NCBI GenBank assembly: GCA_963930645.1
Contig: CAWVNO010001140.1
Location: forward strand, 124,001-188,000
Reading direction: 5' to 3'
Source of the DNA: Salticus scenicus
Taxonomy: Eukaryota > Arthropoda > Arachnida > Araneae > Salticidae
DNA: 64,000 nucleotides
Positions 52,801 to 64,000 of this stretch are shown in pieces. The notes under the pieces were generated by a model that saw only the letters and a program-made list of their open reading frames with translations, did no database searches and was not told the DNA's origin. Numbering within the stretch: the stretch's first letter is position 1; every line of letters starts with the position of its first letter. A program made the position numbers and the translations under genes.

Positions 52801-55800
52801 CATTTAGATTCTTTGTTTTCTTTCACGTCTTTGTTTACATATGGGGTCTGTTTACATTTAGATGTTTATTTATATTTAGATATTTTTTATATTTAGGGTC
52901 ATTTTTTACTTTTAGATTTTGTTTATATTTGTAGTCTTTGTTTCCATTTATAATCTTTTTTCATTATGTTCTATGTTTACATTTATAGCATTTGTTTACA
53001 TTTAGGGCTTTGATACATTCACGTCTTTGTTTACATTTAGGGTCTTTTTTTACATTCACGTCTTTGTATACATATGGGGTCTGTTTACATTTAGGTTTTT
53101 GTTTACATTTAGTGATTTTTTATATTTAGGGTGACTGTTTAATTTTAGATCTCTGTTTATATTTGTAGTCTTTGTTTACAATTATAATCTTTTTTTCATT
53201 ATGTTCTTTGTTTTATTAGGTTATTTGTTTACATTTATAGCCTTTGTTTACAATTAGGTCTTTGTTTATATTCACGCCTTTGTTTACATTCCCTTCTTTT
53301 TTTACATATGGGATCTGTTTACATTTAAAAATTTCTTTTATTTCAGGTCTTTCTTTTCTTTTAGATCTCTGTTTGTTATTGTAGTCTTTGTTTCCATTTA
53401 TAGCCTTTCTTTACATTTAGATCTTTGTTTACATTCACGTCTTTGTTTCCATTTAGGTTCTTTGTTTCCATTTATAGCCTTTGTTTACATTTACGTCTTT
53501 GTTTACATTTAGGGTCTTTGTTTACATATGGGGTATTTTACATTTAGGTCTTTGTTTACATTTAGAGTCAGTTTACATTTCATGCCTGTGTCTATATTTA
53601 GGGATTTTTTATATTTAGGGCCATTGTTAACTTTTAGATTATTGTTTATATTTGTAGTTTTTGTTTACAGAGTTTGCCTTTCTTTACATTTAGGTCTTCG
53701 ATGCATACACGTCTCTGTTTATATTTAGAGTCTTTGTTTACCATCATGGCTTTGTTTACAGTTAGATTATTGTTTACATTCACGTCTTTGTTTACATTTA
53801 GGGTCTTTGTTTACATATGGAGTATTTTCCATTTAGGTCTTTGTTTACATATGGAGTATTTTCCATTTAGGTCTTTGTTTACATTTAGAGTCTGTTTACA
53901 TTTCATGCCTGTGTATATATTTAGGGATTTTTTATATTTAGGGTCATTGTTAGCTTTTAGATCATTGTTTATATTTATAGTCTTTCTTTACATTTATAGC
54001 ATTTGTTTACATTTAGGTCTTCGATTTGAGTTTTTGTTTACATTCACGTCTTTATTAACATTTAGGATCTTTTTTTACGTTCATATCTTTGTTTACAAAT
54101 GGCGTCTGTTTACATTTAGGTTTTTGTTTACATTTATTGATTTTTTATATTTAGGGTGATTGTTTAATTTTCATTATGTTCTATGTTTACATTTATAGCC
54201 TTTGTTTACATTTATGTCATTGTTTACATTCACGCCTTTGTTTACAATTAGGTTGTTTACACTCACGTCTTTGTTTCCATATGTGATCTTTTTACATTTA
54301 AAGTCTTTTTTTATTTAAGGTGTTTCTTTTTTTTTCATCTGTGTTTATTATTGTAGTCTTTGTTTACATTTAAGTTCGTTGTTTATATTTATAGATTTTG
54401 TTTACATGTAGAGTCTTTGTTTATATTTAGTCTCTGTTTACATTTCATGCCTGTGTAAACATTCAGGGACCTTTTATATTTAGGCTCATTGTTAACTTTT
54501 ATATCTTTGTTTATATTTGTAGTCTTTGTTTACATTCACGTCTTCGTTTACATATGGGGTCAGTTTACATTTAGGACTTTGTTTACATTTTTGGCATTTT
54601 TAAATTTAGGGTAATTGTTTACTTTTAGATCTTTGTTTACATTTATAATCTTTTTCATTAAATTCTATGTTTAATTATGTCCTTTGTTTACATTTATGTC
54701 ATTGTTTACATTCACGCCTTTGTTTACATTTAGAGTCTTTGTTTACATTAACGTCTTCGTTTACATATGGGGTCAGTTTACATTTAAAATATGCTTTTAT
54801 TTAAGGTCTTTCTTTTCTTATAGATTTGTTGTACATTTGTTTACATTTAAGTTCTTTGTTTACATTTATATCCTTTGTTTACATTCATGTCTTTGTTTAC
54901 ATTTAGGGTTTTTACTTAAATATGGGTTATTATACACTTGTTTAAATTTCGGTCTTTGTTTACATAGGGAGTATTTTACATTTAGGTCTTTGTTTACATT
55001 TAGAGTTTCTGTTTACATTTCATGCTTGTGTTACAGATTTAGGGATTTTTTATATTTAGTTTATTGTTAACTTTTAGATGTTTGTTTATATTGGTAGTCT
55101 TTGTTTACATTCACGTCTTTGTTTACATTTAGGTACTTTTTTTACATTCATGTTTACATTTAGTGATTTTTGTTTACATTTAGTGATTTTTTATATTTAG
55201 GGTGATTGTTTACATTTAAGTCATTGTTTACATTCACGTCTTTGTTTACATTCAGGTTATTTACATTCACGTCTTTGTTTACATTTAAGATCTTTTTTTA
55301 CATTCATGTCTTTGTTTACATATGGGGTCTGTGTACATTTAGGTTTTTGTTTACATTTATTGATTTTTTATATTTAGGGTGATTGTTTAATTTTCATTAT
55401 GTTCTATGTTTACATTTATAGCCTTTATTTACATTTATGTCATTCTCTACATTCACGTCTTTGTTTCCATATGTGATCTTTTTACATTTAAAGTCTATTT
55501 TAATTTAAGGTGTTTCTTTTTTTATTATCTCTGTATATTATTGTAGTCTTTGTTTGCATTTAAGTTCGTTGTTTACATTTATAGGCTTTGTTTACATTTA
55601 AGTCTTTGTTTACATTTAGATTATTTGTTTACATTTAGTCTCTGTTTACATTTCATGCCTGTGCATACATTCAGGGATCTTTTATATTTAGGCTGATAGT
55701 TAACTTTTATATCTTTGTTTATATTTGTAGTCTTTGTTTACATTCACGTCTTCGTTTACATATGGGGTCAGTTTACATTTAGGTCTTTGTTTACATTTAG

Positions 55801-58800
55801 GCATTTTTAAATTTTGGGTCATTGTTTACTTTTAGATCTTTGTTTACATTTATAATCTTTTTCTTTAAATTCTATGTTTAATTATGTTCTTTGTTTACAT
55901 TTATAGCCTTTGTTAACATTTATGTCATTCTTTACATTCACGTCTTTGTTTACATTAAGGGTATTTGTTTACATTCACGTCTTTGTTTACATTTAGGGTC
56001 TTTGTTTACATATGGGGTATATTCCATTTAGGTCATTGTTTACATTTAGAGTCTGTTTACATTTCATGCCTGTGTATACATTCAGGGATCTTTTATATTT
56101 AGGGTCATTGTTAACTTTTATATCTTTGTTTATATTTGTAGTCTTTGTTTATATTTAGGTCTTCGATACATTCACGTCTTTGTTTATATATGGGGTCAGT
56201 TTACATTTAGGTCTTTGTTTACATTTAGGCATTTTTAAATTTAGGTTCATTGTTTACTTTTAGATCATTGTTTACATTTATAATCTTTTTTCATTAGGTT
56301 CCTTGTTTAATTATGTTCTTTGTATACATTTATAGCCTTTGTTAACATTTCTGTCATTGTTTACATTCACGTCTTTTTTTACATTTAGTGTCTTTGTTTA
56401 GATTCACGTCTGTTTTCATATGGGGTCTGTTTACATTTAATATCTGTTTTTATTTAAAGTCTTTCTTCTCTATTTGATTTCTGTTTATTATTGTAGTCTT
56501 TGTTTCCATTTATATTCTTTGTTTACTTTATAGACTTTGTTTGCATTTAGATCTTTGTTTACATTCACGTCTTTGTTTACATTTAGGGTCTTTGCTTACA
56601 TATGGGGTCTGTTTACATTTAGGTTTTTGTTTACATTTAGTGATTTTTTATATTTAGGGTTATTGTTTAATTTTTATTATGTTCTATGTTTACATTTATA
56701 GCCTTTGATTACATTTATGTCATATTTTACATTCACGTCTTTGTTTACATTTAGGTTGTTTACATTCGCGTCTTTGTTTATATATGTGATCTGTTTAAAT
56801 TTAGGTCTTTGTTTACATTTGGGCATTTTTAAATTTAGTTTCTTTGTTTACATTTATAATCTTTTTCATTAGGTTCTATGTTTATTTCTGTTCTTTGTTT
56901 ACATTATATATTTATATCCTTTGTTAACATTCATGTCATTCTTTACATTCATGTCTTTGTTTACATTAAGGGTCTTTGTTTACATTCACGTCTTTGTTTA
57001 TATATGGTGTCTGTTTACATTTAAAGTATGTTTTTATATAAGGTGTTTGTTTTCTTTTGATCTCTCTTTAATTGTAGTCTTTGTTTAAATTTAAGATCTT
57101 TGTTTACATTTATAGCCTTTGTTTACATTTAGGTGTTTGTTTACATTCACGTCTTTGTTTACATTTAGGGTTTTTGCTTACATAAGGGGTATTTTACATT
57201 TCGGTCTTTGTTTACAAATGGGGTATCTTACATTTAGGTAATTGTTTACATTTAGACCTGTTGTTTACATTTAGAGTCTCTGTTTACATTTAATGCCTGT
57301 GTATATATTTAGGGATTTTTTATATTTAGGGTCATTGTTAACATTTAGATCTTTGTTTATATTTGTTGTCTTTGCTTATATTTATAGCCTTTGTTTACAT
57401 TTAGCTCTTCGATATATTCACATCTTTGTTTACATTTAGATTCTTTGTTTTCTTTCACGTCTTTGTTTACATATGGGGTCTGTTTACATTTAGATGTTTA
57501 TTTATATTTAGATATTTTTTATATTTAGGGTTATTTTTTACTTTTAGATTTTGTTTGTATTTGTAGTCTTTGTTTCCATTTATAATCTTTTTTCATTATG
57601 TTCTATGTTTACATTTATAGCATTTGATTACATTTAGGGCTTTGATACATTCACGTCTTTGTTTACATTTAGGGTCTTTTTTTACATTTATGTATACATA
57701 TGGGGTCTGTTTACATTTAGGTTTTTGTTTACATTTAGTGATTTTTTTATATTTAGGGTGACTGTTTAATTTTAGATCTCTGTTTATATTTGTAGTCTTT
57801 GTTTACAATTATAATCTTTTTTTCATTATGTTCTTTGTTTTATTAGGTTATTTGTTTACATTTATAGCCTTTGTTTACAATTAGGTCTTTGTTTATATTC
57901 ACGCCTTTGTTTACATTCACGTCTTTTTTTACATATGGGATCTGTTTACATTTAAAAATTTCTTTTATTTCAGGTCTTTCTTTTCTTTTAGATCTCTGTT
58001 TATTATTGTAGTCTTTGTTTCCATTTATAGCCTTTCTTTACATTTAGATCTTTGTTTACATTCACGTCTTTGTTTCCATTTAGGTTCTTTGTTTCCATTT
58101 ATAGCCTTTGTTTACATTTACGTCTTTGTTTACATTTAGGGTCTTTGTTTACATATGGGGTATTTTACATTTAGGTCTTTGTTTACATTTAGAGTCAGTT
58201 TACATTTCATGCCTGTGTATATATTTAGGGATTTTTTATATTTAGGGCCATTGTTAACTTTTAGATTATTGTTTATATTTGTAGTTTTCGTTTACAGTTA
58301 TTGCCTTTCTTTACATTTAGGTCTTCGATGCATACACGTCTCTGTTTATATTTAGAGTCTTTGCTTACCATCACGGCTTTGTTTACATTTAGATTATTGT
58401 TTACATTCACGCCTTTGTTTACATTTAGGGTCTTTGTTTACATATGGAGTATTTTCCATTTAGGTCTTTGTTTACATTTAGAGTCTGTTTACATTTCATG
58501 CCTGTGTATATATTTAGGGATTTTTTATATTTAGGGTCATTGTTAGCTTTTAGATCATTGTTTATATTTATAGTCTTTCTTTACATTTATAGCATTTGTT
58601 TACATTTAGGTCTTCGATTTGAGTTTTTGTTTACATTCCCGTCTTTATTAACATTTAGGATCTTTTTTTACGTTCATGTCTTTGTTTACAAATGGCGTCT
58701 GTTTACATTTAGGTTTTTGTTTACATTTATTGATTTTTTATATTTAGGGTGATTGTTTAATTTTCATTATGTTCTATGTTTACATTTATAGCCTTTGTTT

Positions 58801-61383
58801 ACATTTATGTCATTGTTTACATTCACGCCTTTGTTTACATTTAGTTTGTTTACACTCACGTCTTTGTTTCCATATGTGATCTTTTTACATTTAAAGTCTG
58901 TTTTTATTTAAGGTGTTTCTTTTTTTTTATCTCTGTTTATTATTGTAGTCTTTGTTTACATTTAAGTTCGTTGTTTACATTTATAGATTTTGTTTACATG
59001 TAGAGTCTTTGTTTACATTTAGTCTCTGTTTACATTTCATGCCTGTGTATACATTCAGGGATCTTTTATATTTAGGCTCATTGTTAACTTTTATATCTTT
59101 GTTTATATTTGTAGTCTTTGTTTACATTCACGTCTACGTTTACATATGGCGTCAGTTTACATTTAGGTCTTTGTTTACATTTAGGCATTTTTTTAATTTA
59201 GGGTCATTGTTTACTTTTACATCTTTGTTTACATTTATAATCTTTTTCATTAAATTCTATGTTTAATTATGTTCTTTGTTTATATTTATAGCCTTTTTTT
59301 ACATTTATGTTATTGTTTACATTTAGGATCTTTGTTTACATATGGGGTATTTTCCATTTAGTCTTTGTTTACATTTAGAGTCTCTTTACATTTCATGCCT
59401 GTGTATATATTTAGGGATTTTTTATATTTAGGTTCATTGTTATCTTTTAGATCATTGTTTATATTTATAGCCTTTGTTTTTATTTAGGTCTTCGATACGA
59501 GTCTTTGTTTACATTCACGTCTTTGTTTACATTTAGGATCTTTATTTACATTCATGTCTTTGTTTACATATTGGGTCTGTTTACATTTAGGTTTTTGTTT
59601 ACATGTTTTGATTTTTTATATTTAGGGTGATTGTTTAATTTTCATTTTGTTCTATGTTTACATTTATAGCCTTTGTTTACATTTATATCATTGTTTACAT
59701 TCACGTCATTGTTTACATTTAGGTTGTTTACATTCACGTCTTTGTTTCCATATGCGATCTTTTTACATTTAAATTCTGTTTTTATTTAAGGTGTTTCTTT
59801 TTTTATCTCTGTTTATTATTGTAGTTGTTGTTTACATTTAAGTTCGTTGTTTACATTTATAGACTTTGTTTACATTTAAGTCTTTGTTTACATTTAGTCT
59901 CTGTTTACATTTCATGCCTGTGTAAACATCCAGGGACCTTTTATATTTAGGCTCATTGTTAACATTTATATCTTTGTTTATATTTGTAGTCTTTGTTTAC
60001 ATTCACGTCTTCGTTTACATATGGGGTCAGTTTACATTTAGGACTTTGTTTACATTTTTGGCATTTTTAAATTTAGGGTCATTGTTTACTTTTAGATCTT
60101 TGTTTACATTTATAATCTTTTTCATTAAATTCTATGTTTAATTATGTCGTTTGTTTACATTTATAGCCTTTGTTTACATTTATGTCATTGTTTACATTCA
60201 CGTCTTTGTTTACATTTAAGTTCTTTGTTTACATTTATAGCCTTTGTTTACAATTAGGTCTTTGTTTACATTCACGATTTTGTTTACATTCACGTCTTTT
60301 TTTCCATATGGGGACTTACATTTAAAGCTTCTTTTTATTTCAGGTCTTTCTTTTCTTATAGATCACTGTTTATTATTGTAGTCTTTGTTTCCATTTAGGT
60401 TCTTTGTTTCCATTTATAGTCTTTGTTTCCATTTAGATCTTTGTTCACATTCACGTCTTTGTTTACATTTAGGATCTTTTTTTACATTCATGTCTTTGTT
60501 TACATATGGTGTCTGTTTAAATTTAGGTTTTTGTTTACATTTATTGATTTTTTATATTTAGGGTGATTGTTTAATTTTCATTATGTTCTATGTTTACATT
60601 TATAGCCTTTGTTTACATTTATGTCATTGTTTACATTCAAGTCTTTGTTTACATTTACGTTGTTTACATTCACGTCTTTGTTTCCATATGTGATCTTTTT
60701 ACATTTAATGTCTGTTTTTATTTAAGTTGTTTCTTTTTTTTTATCTCTGTTTATTATTGTAGGCTTTGTTTAAATTTAAGTTCGTGTTTTACATATATAG
60801 ACTTTGTTTACATTTAAGTCTTTGTTTACGTTTAGAGTCTTTGTTTACATTTAGTCTCTGTTTGAATTTCATGCCTGTGTATATTTTCAGGTATCTTTTA
60901 TATTTAGGCTCATTGTTAACTTTTATATCTTTGTTTATATTTGTAGTCTTTGTTTACATTCACGTCTTCGTTTACATATGGGGTCAGTTTACATTTAGGT
61001 CTTTGTTTACATTTAGGCAATTTTAAATTTAGGATCATTGTTTACTTTCAGATCTTTGTTTACATTTATAATCTTTTTCATTAAATTCTATGTTTAATTA
61101 TGTTCTTTGTTTACATTTATAGCCTTTGTTTACATTTATGTCATTGTTTACATTCAAGTATTTGTTTACATTTAAGTTCTTTGTTTACATTTATAGCCTT
61201 TGTTTACAATTAGGTCTTTGTTTACATTCACGATTTTGTTTACATTCACGTCTTTTTTTCCTTATGGGGACTGTTTACATTTAAAGCTTCTTTTTATTTC
61301 AGGTCTTTCTTTTCTTATAGATCTCTGTTTATTATTGTAGTCTTTGTTTCCATTTAGGTTCTTTGTTTCCATTTATAGTCTTT
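49806..61383 (+). repeat. 11,578-bp higher-order satellite unit, copy 2
   Basis: Head-to-tail with copy 1 and indistinguishable from it at all compared positions. The junctions of both copies fall in the same unit, TCTTTGTTTACATTTAGATC. Such identity over 11.6 kb means either a very recent duplication, strong homogenisation, or an assembly error that repeats one real copy. Confidence 0.93.
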
Positions 61384-64000
61384 GTTTACATTTAGATCTT
61401 TGTTCACATTCACGTCTTTGTTTACATTTAGGGTCTTTGTTTACATATGGGGTCTGTTTACATTTAGGTTTTTGTTTACATTTATTGATTTTTTATATTT
61501 AGGGTTATTGTTTAATTTTTATTATGCTCTATGTTTACATTTATATCCTTTGTTTACATTTATGTCATTGTTTACATACACGTCTTTGTTTATATTTAGG
61601 TTGTTTACATTCACGCCTTTGTTTACATGTGTGATCTGTTTATATTTAGTGATTTTTTTGCCTTTGTTTACATTTGGGTCTTCGATACATTCACGCCTTT
61701 GTTTACATTTAGAGTCTTTGTTTACATTAACGTCTTCGTTTACATATGGGGTCAGTTTAGATTTAAAATATGCTTTTATTTAAGGTCTTTCTTTTCTTAT
61801 AGATTTGTTGTACATTTGTTTACATTTAAGTTCTTTGTTTACATTTATATCCTTTGTTTACATTCATGTCTTTGTTTACATTTAGGGTTTTTGCTTAAAT
61901 ACGGGTTATTTTACACTTGTTTAAATTTCGGTCTTTGTTTACATAGGGAGTATTTTACATTTAGGTCTTTGTTTACATTTAGAGTTTCTGTTTACATTTC
62001 ATGCTTGTGTTACAGATTTAGGGATTTTTTATATTTAGTTTATTGTTAACTTTTAGATCTTTGTTTATATTGGTAGTCTTTGTTTACATTCACGTCTTTG
62101 TTTACATTGAGGTACTTTTTTTACATTCATGTTTACATTTAGTGATTTTTGTTTACATTTAGTGATTTTTTATATTTAGGGTGATTGTTTACATTTAAGT
62201 CATTATTTACATTCACGTCTTTGTTTACATTCAGGTTATTTACATTCACGTCTTTGTTTACATTTAAGATCTTTTTTTACATTCATGTCTTTGTTTGCAT
62301 ATGGGGTCTGTGTACATTTAGGTTTTTGTTTACATTTATTGATTTCTTATATTTAGGGTGATTGTTTAATTTTCATTATGTTCTATGTTTACATTTATAG
62401 CCTTTGTTTACATTTATGTCATTCTCTACATTCACGTCTTTGTTTCCATATGTGATCTTTTTACATTTAAAATCTATTTTAATTTAAGGTGTTTCTTTTT
62501 TTATTATCTCTGTATATTATTGTAGTCTTTGTTTACATTTAAGTTCGTTGTTTACATTTATAGGCTTTGTTTACATTTAAGTCTTTGTTTACATTTAGAT
62601 TATTTGTTTACATTTAGTCTCTGTTTACATTTCATGCCTGTGCATACATTCAGGGATCTTTTATATTTAGGCTGATAGTTAACTTTTATATCTTTGTTTA
62701 TATTTGTAGTCTTTGTTTACGTTCACGTCTTCGTTTACATATGGGGTCAGTTAACATTTAGGTCTTTGTTTACATTTAGGCATTTTTAAATTTTGGGTCA
62801 TTGTTTACTTTTAGATCTTTGTTTATATTTATAATATTTTTCTTTAAATTCTATGTTTAATTATGTTCTTTGTTTACATTTATAGCCTTTGTTAACATTT
62901 ATGTCATTCTTTACATTCACGTCTTTGTTTACATTAAGGGTCTTTGTTTACATTCACGTCTTTGTTTATATATGGGGTCTGTTTACATTTAAAACATGTT
63001 TTTATTTAAGGTGTTTGTTTTCTTTTGATCTTTCATTATTATTGTAGCCTTTGTTTACATTTAGATTATTGTTTACATTCACATCTTTGTTTACATTTAG
63101 GGTCTTTGTTTACATATGGGGTATATTCCATTTAGGTCTTTGTTTACATTTAGAGTCTGTTTACATTTCATGCCTGTGTATACATTCAGGGATCTTTAAT
63201 ATTTAGGGTCATTGTTAACTTTTATATCTTTGTTTATATTTGTAGTCTTTGTTTATATTTAGGTCTTCGATACATTCACGTCTTTGTTTACATATGGGGT
63301 CAATTTACATTTAGGTCTTTGTTTACATTTAGGCATTTTTAAATTTAGGTTCATTGTTTACTTTTAGATCATTGTTTACATTTATAATCTTTTTTCATTA
63401 GGTTCCATGTTTAATTATGTTCTTTGTATACATTTATAGCCTTTGTTAACATTTCTGTCATTGTTTACATTCACGTCTTTTTTTACATTTAGTGTCTTTG
63501 TTTAGATTCACGTCTGTTTTCATATGGGGTCTGTTTAAATTTAATATCTGTTTTTATTTAAGGTCTTTCTTCTCTATTTGATTTCTGTTTATTATTGTAG
63601 TCTTTGTTTCCATTTATGTTCTTTGTTTACTTTTATGGACTTTGTTTGCATTTAGATCTTTGTTTACATTCACGTCTTTGTTTACATTTAGGGTCTTTGC
63701 TTACATATGGGGTCTGTTTACATTTAGGTTTTTGTTTACATTTAGTGATTTTTTATATTTAGGGTTATTGTTTAATTTTTATTATGTTCTATGTTTACAT
63801 TTATAGCCTTTGTTTACATTTATGTCATATTTTACATTCACGTCTTTGTTTACATTTAGGTTGTTTACATTCGCGTCTTTGTTTACATATGTGATCTGTT
63901 TAAATTTAGGTCTTTGTTTACATTTGGGCATTTTTAAATTTAGTTTCATTGTTTACTTTTAGATCTTTGTTTACATTTATAATCTTTTTCATTAGGTTCT
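61384..64000 (+). repeat. Diverged third copy of the higher-order unit, cut by the window edge
   Basis: The first bases continue the register of copies 1 and 2, but differences appear at once: ATTATGCTC for ATTATGTTC near 61525, and loss of one 18-bp unit near 61642. From about 62700 the sequence follows the 44160/55740 type (TTCGTTTACATATGGGG) rather than the 51160 type. It is therefore an older relative, not part of the recent duplication. The array continues past the right edge. Confidence 0.88.

Noticed and set aside
1..64000. TTTAGGG / TTAGGG words suggesting a telomere-derived array
   Set aside because: They occur singly inside longer units, never as tandem hexamers or heptamers. The unit TCTTTGTTTACATTTAGG is better explained without a telomeric origin.
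9086..64000. CRISPR array
   Set aside because: There are no unique spacers between constant repeats, no leader and no cas genes. The variation is that of a degenerate satellite in a eukaryotic context.
1..64000. Centromeric function
   Set aside because: Array length and higher-order structure are compatible with it, but the sequence shows no kinetochore-specific motif and the unit is far shorter than nucleosome length. It cannot be supported from sequence alone.

Overview
This window is almost entirely one satellite-type tandem array from an AT-rich eukaryotic genome, most likely an animal. It holds no gene I can support. The basic unit is about 18 bp, with + strand consensus TCTTTGTTTACATTTAGG (28% GC, 56% T). 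It occurs in a limited set of variants: endings TTTAGGG, TTCACG, TATGGGG, TTTATAG or TTTAGTGA, giving units of about 16 to 20 bp. All units point the same way, so the + strand is strongly T-rich throughout. The organism cannot be named. The eukaryotic assignment rests on the array itself, on non-autonomous DNA transposons with terminal inverted repeats, on hAT-like ends, and on TA and A-rich microsatellites.

Layout. 1-5640 is array, broken once by a 118-bp MITE-like insertion (3873-3990). 5641-9085 is a 3,445-bp insertion with GGGGAA...TTCCCC ends. The same satellite segment without it is present at about 12301-12360, so the insertion edges are known to the base. Inside the insertion are a 77-bp near-perfect palindrome (6839-6915), a probable nested hAT-type non-autonomous element (about 7001-7430) with 32-bp internal repeats, TA microsatellites, poly-A tracts and a small GC-richer patch (7560-7735). 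From 9086 to the right edge the array is unbroken.

The array is hierarchical. Above the 18-mer there are repeats of 953 bp, of 3,268-3,269 bp (9086-11970 against 12355-15240), of 13,623 bp (about 12800-26422 against 26423-37735) and of 11,578 bp (38228-49805 against 49806-61383). A diverged further copy of the last begins at 61384. The two 11,578-bp copies show no difference at any site I compared. The 13.6-kb copies differ by scattered substitutions and by indels that are mostly whole units (18 or 36 bp). This is the pattern expected from repeated unequal exchange and segmental amplification; a near-identical tandem pair can also be an assembly artefact.

The open frames here (up to 161 codons) arise because an 18-bp period is divisible by three and most units lack stops. 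They are not credible proteins. The most interesting functional lead is that the invariant core TTGTTTAC equals the consensus FOXO/DAF-16 binding element, so the array carries a very large number of candidate forkhead sites. That is a hypothesis from sequence only.
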